Shown here: positions 26,160 to 33,284 of the stretch, one piece after another
Position numbering within the stretch: position 1 is the first letter of the stretch
Layout: the number at the start of each line of letters is the position of its first letter
Assembly (NCBI RefSeq): GCF_000430825.1
Contig: NZ_AUMT01000002.1
Location: 62,001-126,000, forward strand
Length of the DNA: 64,000 bases
Direction of reading: 5' to 3'
From: Chryseobacterium daeguense DSM 19388
GTDB lineage: Bacteria; Bacteroidota; Bacteroidia; Flavobacteriales; Weeksellaceae
Made by a program: the position numbers and the translations under genes
Notes under the pieces: generated by a model
Databases searched by the model: none
What the model was told of the DNA's origin: nothing
What the model saw: only the letters and a program-made list of their open reading frames with translations

Positions 26160-26660
26160 TTTTCTTTTTCACAAATGTAAGATTTTAAAATTTTCGAAAA
26201 GGCGCAACCCGACAAAAGTTTTCAAAAAAGTTTCCCGCAAACCCAACATTCACTAATCAACAATTTCTTCTCTTTATAAAAAAAAGAATATGTCTTTGTT
26301 GTTGAGTGATGTGAGTTTAGGGGATAAGTTTTTCAGAAATATTTCATAACATGAAGTTTTAATTTAATTCATATTTAATTCACACTATAATTTCCTGAAA
26401 ATGTGAATTTTCTTGCTGTTACTAACAATTATGGATAACTTTTCCACGAGATCCTTTATTAATAACTGGTTTATGGAAAAGACACAGAATTCTCCCCTGA
26501 AAGTTTTTGAAAAAAAGTGTTAAAATTTTAGGTGCCATTTTCCATTACAAATTTTTCTATTGTTACGAAACATTTATTTTACCATAGTTATCCACAGTTA
26601 TTCACAATGCTTTTCACAATTTACTCCCGAAAGACTAACAGGCTTTGTTATTATTCTTAC
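26160..26660. other. Candidate chromosomal replication origin (oriC)
   Basis: The 642-bp spacer between pgk and rpiB has no gene. It holds a perfect DnaA box TTATCCACA at 26588-26596 and TTATTCACA exactly 10 bp further (26598-26606), then CTTTTCACA (26610-26618). Looser matches are TTTTCCACG (26440-26448), reverse TATGGATAA (26430-26438), reverse AGGGGATAA (26319-26327), TAATTCACA (26376-26384) and TTTTTCACA (26166-26174). AT-rich tracts lie between. Two parS sites are 2.5-4.9 kb to the left. dnaA itself is not in the window, which is not unusual in Bacteroidota. Origin identity is inferred; no skew was computed. Confidence 0.6.
26173..26180 (-). promoter_or_regulatory. pgk promoter -7 box
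   Basis: On the minus strand TACATTTG is an exact TAnnTTTG match about 110 bp upstream of the pgk ATG. Confidence 0.5.
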
Positions 26661-26665
26661 CTTTG
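26658..26665 (+). promoter_or_regulatory. rpiB promoter -7 box
   Basis: TACCTTTG is an exact TAnnTTTG match 38 bp before the rpiB ATG, at the right edge of the candidate origin. No clear TTTG -33 box. Confidence 0.5.
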
Positions 26666-26703
26666 TAATGAAATAAATCAAGTAAGACTATAATAAAACA
26701 GTT

Positions 26704-27138
26704 ATGAAAAGAAAAATCGCTATTGCTGCGGACCATGCAGGGTTTGAGTATAAGGAGATTGTTAAGAAATATTTATCAGAAAACTTTGAGGTTCAGGATT
26801 TTGGAACGTTCTCCACAGACAGTGTGGATTATCCGGACTTTGTGCATCCTGCTGCAACTTCGGTTGAGAATGGTGAGAATGAGTTGGGAATTTTATTTTG
26901 CGGAAGCGGAAACGGAGTTCAGATCACAGCAAACAAACACCAGAAAATTCGTTGCGCACTTTGCTGGATGCCCGAGATTGCGGTATTGGCAAGACAGCAT
27001 AATGATGCAAATATGATTTCAATTCCTGCAAGATTTATATCTAAGGAATTAGCGATAGAAATTGCAGATAAATTTCTTTCCACAGATTTTGAAGGTGGCA
27101 GACACCAGAACAGAGTTGATAAAATAGCATTTTGCTAA
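26704..27138 (+). CDS. rpiB: Ribose 5-phosphate isomerase B
   Basis: RpiB interconverts ribulose 5-phosphate and ribose 5-phosphate in the pentose phosphate pathway. Its 144 residues start KIAIAADHAGFEYKE, with the family's Asp-His pair. The catalytic loop LFCGSGNGVQITANK holds the base Cys, and NDANMISIPARF and the phosphate-binding arginines near the end are present. It is preceded by a good -7 box and followed by a terminator, so it is a single-gene unit at the origin edge. Confidence 0.95.
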   Translation: MKRKIAIAADHAGFEYKEIVKKYLSENFEVQDFGTFSTDSVDYPDFVHPAATSVENGENELGILFCGSGNGVQITANKHQKIRCALCWMPEIAVLARQHNDANMISIPARFISKELAIEIADKFLSTDFEGGRHQNRVDKIAFC

Positions 27139-27142
27139 ACTA

Positions 27143-27182
27143 TAAAGGCTTGTAATTCAGATTGCAAGCCTTATTTATTTTT
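27143..27182 (+). terminator. Terminator of rpiB
   Basis: AAGGCTTG (27145-27152) and CAAGCCTT (27165-27172) are perfect arms, followed by ATTTATTTTTT, just after the rpiB stop. Confidence 0.8.
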
Positions 27183-27189
27183 TAATTCG

Positions 27190-27197
27190 TATATTTG
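27190..27197 (+). promoter_or_regulatory. rnr promoter -7 box and long leader
   Basis: TATATTTG is an exact TAnnTTTG match. If used, rnr would carry a leader of about 255 nt. The leader (27200-27461) is AT-rich and contains a 61-codon frame of doubtful meaning and a hairpin of TTATCTCTTAA against TTAAGATAA near 27388-27410. I see no known riboswitch. Confidence 0.45.
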
Positions 27198-27461
27198 CAA
27201 CGTTCAATAGAATTTACCAGTCTATTATTCCCATTTAAACCCATAGAAATATTTAAAAGATATTTAATAGAAGGTTTTTCCCCTCTCTTCTCCATATTTA
27301 TAGTATTTTTATACAAACTAGCTTCCATTAAAAAATTTGGAAGGAAAATTGATGATGTTCAATTAATCAAATTAAAGTAATAATGAAATTATCTCTTAAT
27401 TTAAGATAATTTTAAAAGGTTGGATGGTGCCTTAAAACCATAGTTAATAAAATAAATTAAT

Positions 27462-29615
27462 ATGCCAAAAAAAAGAAAATATATAAGTCATAAAAATGAT
27501 CATAAGCTTCAGGAAATCGGAAAACTTATCCTGCGTTTTATGAACGAAAATTCCACTAAAATCTATAATTACAAACAGATTTCGGATGGAATAGATTATA
27601 AAAATCCAAGACAGAGAGAGCTTGTAATCCAGGCTCTGCATAAGCTTCAGGCTTCGGAAAGAATTAAAGAAACTGAAAAAGGAAAATATATCGTTAACCT
27701 TAATATAAAAGGGACACTCACCGGAATTATAGATTTCAACCAGTCCGGAAATGCATACGTAAATGTTGAAGGTTTGGAAGATGATATTTTCATCCATTCC
27801 AAAAATGTGAAAGATGCGCTGCAGGGAGATAAAGTTCTTATTGTAACGTATACTTATAAAGGAAAAAAACTGGAAGGTTCTGTTTTGGAAGTATTGGAAA
27901 GAACCAGAACGGAATTTGTAGGAACTTTACAGGTAGTTACACATAAAGATTTTGGGTTTGTGGTTTGTGATAAAAAGACCATTAATACTGATATTTTTAT
28001 ACCAAAAGGAAACTTCGGAGGTGCTCAGGATGGCGATAAAGTAATTGTAAAGATGACAGAATGGAAACCGGGAGATAAAAATCCGGAAGGTGAAATTATC
28101 CAGGTTTTGGGAGCTCCGGGAGAGCATGAAACCGAGATCCACTCCATTCTTGCTGAATACGGCTTACCGTACCAATTCCCAGAGGAAGTGGAAAGAGATG
28201 CCGATAAAATAGACAGAAGCATCAATGAAGAAGAAGTGGCAAAGCGTTGGGATATGCGTGGAATTACCACTTTTACCATTGACCCGAAAGATGCAAAAGA
28301 TTTTGATGATGCCTTATCAATCAGGAAATTGGAAAACGGAAACTGGGAAATCGGTGTTCATATTGCCGATGTCTCACATTATGTGGTTCCAGGAACTATG
28401 CTCGATGATGAAGCGTACCAGAGAGCAACTTCGGTGTATTTGGTAGACCGTGTGGTACCGATGCTTCCGGAAGTTTTGAGTAATGATGTTTGTTCGCTTC
28501 GTCCAAATGAGGATAAATTTACCTTCTCCGCCGTATTTGAGCTGGATGATAATGCTAAAATCCATAAGCAATGGTTTGGCAGAACGGTTATTCACTCAGA
28601 CAGAAGGTTTACTTATGAAGAAGCCCAGGAAAGAATTGAAACAAAACAGGGAGATCTGCAGGAAGAAATCAATGTTTTGGACAGATTAGCCAAAATCATG
28701 CGTGCGGAACGTATCAGAAAAGGTGCAATTACCTTTGACAGAAGTGAGGTTCGATTTAATTTAGATGAAAATAATGAACCAATCGGGGTTTACTTTAAAA
28801 TAAGTAAAGATTCCAACCATTTGATCGAAGAATTCATGTTGCTGGCCAATAAAAAAGTATCTGAATTTGTTTCATTGAATAAAAAAGGAGATATCACTCA
28901 GAATACCTTTATTTACAGGGTTCACGATGATCCGGATCCGGCGAAATTAGAATCTTTAAGAGATTTTGTTTCCACTTTCGGATATAAAATGGATCTTGCC
29001 AATACCAAAAAAGTGGCGGAATCCTTAAATAAATTATTACATGATGTAAAAGGAAAAGGCGAAGAAAATATGATTGAGACCCTGGCAATGCGAAGTATGA
29101 GTAAAGCAGTTTATTCTACGGAGCCAATCGGTCACTACGGTCTGGGTTTTGAGTATTACAGCCACTTCACCTCTCCTATTCGTCGTTACCCGGATTTAAT
29201 TGCCCACAGATTGCTGCAGCATTACCTGGACGGAGGAAAATCCCCGAATAAAGCTGAGCTTGAAGAAAAAGCAAAACACTGCAGTTCCATGGAAAGACTG
29301 GCTGCCGATGCAGAAAGGGATTCCATTAAGTATATGCAGGTAAAATTCATGGAAAAACATTTGGGAGAAACTTTCAATGGAGTTATTTCCGGTGTTGCCG
29401 AGTTTGGCTTCTGGGTTGAAATTCCTGAAAACGGTGCAGAAGGCCTTATTAAATTGAGAGATTTGGTGGATGATTCTTATATGTATGATGCAAAAACGCA
29501 TGCTGTCTATGGAATGAGACACGGTAAAAGGTATCAGCTGGGCGATCAGGTTCAGATAAAAGTAGTGAAGGCAAACCTGATTCAAAAGCAATTGGATTTC
29601 AAGATTGTTGAATAA
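27462..29615 (+). CDS. rnr: Ribonuclease R
   Basis: RNase R is a 3'-5' exoribonuclease that degrades structured RNA and takes part in rRNA and tRNA quality control. The 717 residues contain a basic N-terminus, two cold-shock-like RNA-binding segments (about 75-225, for example GTLTGIIDFNQSGNAYV), and the RNB catalytic domain (about 260-590) with TIDPKDAKDFDDALS supplying the metal aspartates. A C-terminal S1 domain (about 630-715) contains GVISGVAEFGFWVEIPENG. It is somewhat shorter than E. coli RNase R (813), lacking its C-terminal lysine-rich tail. Confidence 0.95.
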   Translation: MPKKRKYISHKNDHKLQEIGKLILRFMNENSTKIYNYKQISDGIDYKNPRQRELVIQALHKLQASERIKETEKGKYIVNLNIKGTLTGIIDFNQSGNAYVNVEGLEDDIFIHSKNVKDALQGDKVLIVTYTYKGKKLEGSVLEVLERTRTEFVGTLQVVTHKDFGFVVCDKKTINTDIFIPKGNFGGAQDGDKVIVKMTEWKPGDKNPEGEIIQVLGAPGEHETEIHSILAEYGLPYQFPEEVERDADKIDRSINEEEVAKRWDMRGITTFTIDPKDAKDFDDALSIRKLENGNWEIGVHIADVSHYVVPGTMLDDEAYQRATSVYLVDRVVPMLPEVLSNDVCSLRPNEDKFTFSAVFELDDNAKIHKQWFGRTVIHSDRRFTYEEAQERIETKQGDLQEEINVLDRLAKIMRAERIRKGAITFDRSEVRFNLDENNEPIGVYFKISKDSNHLIEEFMLLANKKVSEFVSLNKKGDITQNTFIYRVHDDPDPAKLESLRDFVSTFGYKMDLANTKKVAESLNKLLHDVKGKGEENMIETLAMRSMSKAVYSTEPIGHYGLGFEYYSHFTSPIRRYPDLIAHRLLQHYLDGGKSPNKAELEEKAKHCSSMERLAADAERDSIKYMQVKFMEKHLGETFNGVISGVAEFGFWVEIPENGAEGLIKLRDLVDDSYMYDAKTHAVYGMRHGKRYQLGDQVQIKVVKANLIQKQLDFKIVE

Positions 29616-29680
29616 TTAAAACATAAAGGCTAACTTTGTATAAAAGGGATGAAATAATTGTTTCATTAAAAAGCTATTGA

Positions 29681-30367
29681 ATGTTTGAACTTATATTATC
29701 TGCCATTGTATTAGGATTCATGTTGAGTCTGGTTTTTATAGGACCCATTTTTTTCCTGCTCATAGAAACCAGCTTCTCACGGGGCCCGAAGCACGCATTG
29801 GCATTGGATATCGGAGTAATCTCTGCAGATCTGCTCTGTATTCTCGCTGCATATTATGCGAGTGCAGATATTGTAACGCTTATTGATAAGCATCCCGGTT
29901 TTTACAGAATTACGGCAATACTTATTTTTGTATACGGCATCGTTATGATGGTCACGAAAACCAAAATGCACATGCCCGGTGAAGAAAGAATCATTAATCA
30001 GAATTATTTTAAAACATTCATTAATGGTTTTTTCTTTAATCTTTTAAATGTAGGAGTCATCCTTTTCTGGCTGGTAACGGTGATTTCGGTGAGAAATCAA
30101 TATCCGGATACCGGCAGTTTTATTTTATACATCGGGGTAGTAATTGCCACCTATCTCTGTATAGATCTTGCCAAAATCTTCCTTGCAAAACAATTTCACG
30201 ATAAACTGACACAAAAGCTGGCCAACCAGATCAGAAGAGTTGTTGGCGGTATTCTTATAATTTTTAGTTTCTTTATTTTCCTTCAAAGCTTTAAAAAGTT
30301 TAATCAATTTGATAAAAGATTAGAAGAAGCGGAGAAAAAAGAAGTAATATATCAGAAAAGCAAATGA
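29681..30367 (+). CDS. LysE/RhtB-family exporter
   Basis: A 228-residue inner-membrane protein with about six hydrophobic helices, and a first helix containing LGFMLSLVFIGPIFFLLIETSF, the family's Gly-Pro signature. LysE/RhtB proteins export amino acids or related small molecules; the substrate here is not known. The charged C-terminal tail ends in KSK. Its stop overlaps the start of the LD-carboxypeptidase gene (ATGA, four bases), so the two are translationally coupled. One guess is export or recycling of cell-wall amino acids. Confidence 0.85.
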   Translation: MFELILSAIVLGFMLSLVFIGPIFFLLIETSFSRGPKHALALDIGVISADLLCILAAYYASADIVTLIDKHPGFYRITAILIFVYGIVMMVTKTKMHMPGEERIINQNYFKTFINGFFFNLLNVGVILFWLVTVISVRNQYPDTGSFILYIGVVIATYLCIDLAKIFLAKQFHDKLTQKLANQIRRVVGGILIIFSFFIFLQSFKKFNQFDKRLEEAEKKEVIYQKSK

Positions 30368-31290
30368 AAAAAATCTTTCCTCAATCACTGAAAAAAGGTG
30401 ATAAAATAGCTGTAATTTCCCCCGCCGGAGCCGTAGATCAATCCCAACTGGAAAAGGGTATTGAAATGATTAAAAATAAAGGCTATGAACCTGTTTTAGG
30501 TGAACATCTTTATACAAAATTCTCCAATGGTTACAATTACGCAGGAAAAGAACAGGAAAGAATAAAAGATATCAACTGGGCACTGAATGATAGTGAAATC
30601 TCTGCAATCTGGGCTTCAAGAGGCGGTTACGGCTGTCAGCATCTTATCGAAAGCTTAAGTTTAAAAAATTTCACAAAAAACCCGAAATGGTATATCGGCT
30701 ATTCTGATAACACGGTTATCCAGAGTTATTTGCTGAAAAAAGGCTTTGCTTCCATTCATGGGCAGACCGTGAAAACTTCAAGTTTTGGTGTTACAGAGGA
30801 AAGCTACGCACTCACATTTGATATTTTAAAAGGAAAAGCTCCAAAATACAGTCTAAATTCGCATCAATTTAATAAAACTGGGAATATTGAAGGTGAGTTG
30901 GTTGGAGGCAATTTAGCCCTTATTTATGCCCTTCTGGGAACTAAATATTCCTTTGACTTTAAAGATAAAATTCTTTTTATTGAAGACATCGGCGAAAATT
31001 TTTATGCGCTTGACCGAATGATCATGAGCCTGGAGTTAGCAGGAGTTTTCAGAAAAATAAAAGGATTAATCATCGGAGGAATGACCAATATGGGTGATGA
31101 AAAAGAAAATAAACAATACGAAGAAAGCTTCGATGAATTTGCCTATAAATTAATTGCAGACAGGATTACAAAATATAATTTCCCGGTGGTTTTCGGTTTT
31201 CCGAACGGTCACATTAAAGATAACTGGCCGTTGATTATCGGAGGAAACGTGAAAATGAAGGTTAAGGATAAGGTTAAGATTGAGTTTTAG
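30364..31290 (+). CDS. ldcA: LD-carboxypeptidase (peptidase S66)
   Basis: S66 enzymes remove the terminal D-Ala from tetrapeptide muropeptides during cell-wall recycling. The 308 residues show KGDKIAVISPAG at the start, SRGGYGCQHLIE, the nucleophile region YIGYSDNTVIQ with Ser, LLFIEDIGENFYALDRM with the catalytic Glu, and FGFPNGH with the catalytic His near the end. No signal peptide, as for cytoplasmic LdcA. It is coupled to the LysE-type exporter by a four-base overlap. Confidence 0.9.
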   Translation: MKKIFPQSLKKGDKIAVISPAGAVDQSQLEKGIEMIKNKGYEPVLGEHLYTKFSNGYNYAGKEQERIKDINWALNDSEISAIWASRGGYGCQHLIESLSLKNFTKNPKWYIGYSDNTVIQSYLLKKGFASIHGQTVKTSSFGVTEESYALTFDILKGKAPKYSLNSHQFNKTGNIEGELVGGNLALIYALLGTKYSFDFKDKILFIEDIGENFYALDRMIMSLELAGVFRKIKGLIIGGMTNMGDEKENKQYEESFDEFAYKLIADRITKYNFPVVFGFPNGHIKDNWPLIIGGNVKMKVKDKVKIEF

Positions 31291-31333
31291 AACCCAACAA
31301 GCCCAAAACACTCTCAAACCCTCCTACTCAATC

Positions 31334-31705
31334 ATGGCAGAACACAACGATCTCGGAAAAAAGGCAGAAGACTTAGCAGCAGAATTTCTTCAAAAAAGCG
31401 GCTACAAAATTCTTTCGAGAAATTTCCGTTTTCAGAAAGCCGAAATTGATATCATCGCCGAAAAAGATAATTTTATTATTGTTATTGAGGTTAAAGCGAG
31501 ATCTACAGATGCCTTTCTTCTGCCGCAGGAAGCTGTGAATAAACGAAAAATCAAATTAATAATTACCGCAGCCAACCATTATTTGGAAGAATTTAATAAA
31601 AACCAAGAGGTGAGATTTGATATTATTTCCGTACTTCCTGATGAAAAAGGAAACTTAATTATTGAACATATTGTTGATGCTTTTGAAGCATTTGACGCTA
31701 ATTAA
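31334..31705 (+). CDS. yraN: YraN (UPF0102) family protein
   Basis: A 123-residue protein of the YraN family, which has an endonuclease-like fold; its cell role is not settled. Starting at 31334 gives MAEHNDLGKKAEDLAAEFLQ, the typical N-terminus; the frame can be extended to 31280 inside the ldcA end but without family likeness. The restriction-nuclease-like core is seen as FRFQKAEIDIIAEKD and VIEVKARS, carrying the D-x(n)-E-x-K pattern. It follows ldcA closely and is probably on the same transcript. Confidence 0.88.
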   Translation: MAEHNDLGKKAEDLAAEFLQKSGYKILSRNFRFQKAEIDIIAEKDNFIIVIEVKARSTDAFLLPQEAVNKRKIKLIITAANHYLEEFNKNQEVRFDIISVLPDEKGNLIIEHIVDAFEAFDAN

Positions 31706-31759
31706 TTTGTTGCTGGCTTCTGGCTATTTGCTATTAACCCAAAACTAAATCTTAAAAAA

Positions 31760-32509
31760 ATGAAAACAATAGTAGTAACCGGAGCTACTTCCGGAATAGG
31801 AAAGGCAACGGCAGAAATGCTTGCTAAACAAGGAAACAGAATCATCATTTGTGGCAGAAGATCCGAAGTGCTGGAATCATTAAAAGCAGAGCTTTCCGCC
31901 TTTACCGAAATATTTAGTTTAAAGTTTGATGTAAGGAATCTGAAAGAAGTGGAAGCAGCGTTCAATTCTCTTCCTGATGATTGGAAGACTATTGATGTTC
32001 TGATCAATAACGCTGGCAATGCACATGGTTTGGATCCTCTTTCTGAAGGAAAAACTGACGATTGGGATTCTATGATCGATGGGAATGTAAAAGGACTTTT
32101 ATATGTTTCAAAAATGATCATTCCGGGGATGAAAGAAAGAAATTCAGGACATATTGTGAACATCAGCTCTGTGGCGGCAAGACAGACGTATGCTAACGGA
32201 GTTGTGTATTGTGCAACCAAGAAAGCGGTAGATGTCATTTCAGAAGGAATGAGAATAGAATTAACGGAATTCGGAATTAAAGTTACCAATATTCAACCGG
32301 GCGCCGTAGAAACTGATTTTTCTTTGGTAAGATTTAAAGGCGATAATGAAAGAGCAGCAACCGTTTATGCCGGCTATGATGCATTGAAAGCTGAAGATAT
32401 TGCAGATTCTATCGCCTATTGCATCAATGCTCCCAAACATGTCTGTGTTTCAGATATGACCATCTATCCTACTGCACAGGCAGAACCAAGAACGATTTAC
32501 AGGAAATAA
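31760..32509 (+). CDS. SDR family NADP-dependent dehydrogenase (YdfG-like)
   Basis: A 249-residue short-chain dehydrogenase. The cofactor loop is GATSGIGKATAEML (7-20), and CGRR after the second strand suggests NADP preference. Then come INNAGNAHGLDPL, NISSVAARQTYANG with the catalytic Ser, YCATKKAV with the Tyr/Lys pair, and IQPGAVETDFSLVRFKGD. This pattern is closest to YdfG-type 3-hydroxy acid or L-allo-threonine dehydrogenases. The substrate is inferred from the family only. The short upstream spacer carries a decayed dispersed-repeat fragment. Confidence 0.85.
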   Translation: MKTIVVTGATSGIGKATAEMLAKQGNRIIICGRRSEVLESLKAELSAFTEIFSLKFDVRNLKEVEAAFNSLPDDWKTIDVLINNAGNAHGLDPLSEGKTDDWDSMIDGNVKGLLYVSKMIIPGMKERNSGHIVNISSVAARQTYANGVVYCATKKAVDVISEGMRIELTEFGIKVTNIQPGAVETDFSLVRFKGDNERAATVYAGYDALKAEDIADSIAYCINAPKHVCVSDMTIYPTAQAEPRTIYRK

Positions 32510-32525
32510 TCTGGAAATAATACTT

Positions 32526-32533
32526 TAAATTTG
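32526..32533 (+). promoter_or_regulatory. tsaB promoter -7 box
   Basis: TAAATTTG is an exact TAnnTTTG match 48 bp before the tsaB ATG. Confidence 0.5.
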
Positions 32534-32581
32534 CATTAAATTAAAGCAATTCGCTTGTAGGTAATTTTAGCTTAAATAATA

Positions 32582-33265
32582 ATGAAAATTTTATACTTGG
32601 AAACTTCTTCAAAAAACTGCTCGGTAGCTATTTCAGACAATGAAAAGCTGCTGTGTCTTACAGAGGAAGTATCTGAAAACTATAAACAATCTGAAAGCCT
32701 TCATACCTTTGTAGAATGGGCTTTGGAGGGCGCAGGAATTTCCCTGAAGGATATAGAAGCTGTTTCTTTGGGAAAAGGCCCCGGATCATATACGGGGTTA
32801 AGAATCGGCGCTTCTTCGGCAAAAGGGTTTTGCTATGGCTTAAAGATTCCTCTGATCGCTGTCAATTCCCTTGAAAGTATGATGGAGCCCTTTTTGGGCA
32901 AGAACTATGATTTTGTAGTACCTTTGATCGATGCAAGGAGAATGGAGGTTTATACAGCTGTTTATGACGGGAATTCAGGGGAAGAAATTTCTCCGACGGA
33001 AGCTAAGATTTTAGATGAAACTTCTTTTGAAGAGTTTAAGGATAAAAAAATAGTATTTGTGGGAGACGGGGCTAAAAAAGCAAAAGAAATTTTACAGCTT
33101 CCCAATGCTGATTTTAATGAAGATGTTTACCCTTCTGCACAATATCTGATAAAGAAAACTTTAGAAAAGATAAATAAAAAAGACTTTGAAGATGTCGCCT
33201 ATTTTGAGCCATTTTACCTCAAAGATTTTCATGGAGTAAAGAAAAAAAACAAAAGCGAAGAATAA
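32582..33265 (+). CDS. tsaB: tRNA threonylcarbamoyladenosine biosynthesis protein TsaB
   Basis: TsaB is the TsaD partner and scaffold in making t6A at position 37 of tRNAs reading ANN codons. The 227 residues start ILYLETSSKNCSVAI, with the ASKHA first phosphate-loop strand. They include SLGKGPGSYTGLRIGASSAKG (about 61-80) and PLIDARRMEVYTAVYD. The C-terminal part shares the shortened second lobe of the family. The last codons form the left arm of a bidirectional terminator shared with sprE. Confidence 0.93.
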   Translation: MKILYLETSSKNCSVAISDNEKLLCLTEEVSENYKQSESLHTFVEWALEGAGISLKDIEAVSLGKGPGSYTGLRIGASSAKGFCYGLKIPLIAVNSLESMMEPFLGKNYDFVVPLIDARRMEVYTAVYDGNSGEEISPTEAKILDETSFEEFKDKKIVFVGDGAKKAKEILQLPNADFNEDVYPSAQYLIKKTLEKINKKDFEDVAYFEPFYLKDFHGVKKKNKSEE

Positions 33266-33283
33266 TAATCTTCGCTTTTTTAT
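33251..33283. terminator. Bidirectional terminator between tsaB and sprE
   Basis: AAAAGCGAAGA (33251-33261) and TCTTCGCTTTT (33269-33279) are perfect 11-bp arms with T runs outward on both strands. The left arm overlaps the end of tsaB. Confidence 0.85.
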
Positions 33284-33284
33284 T

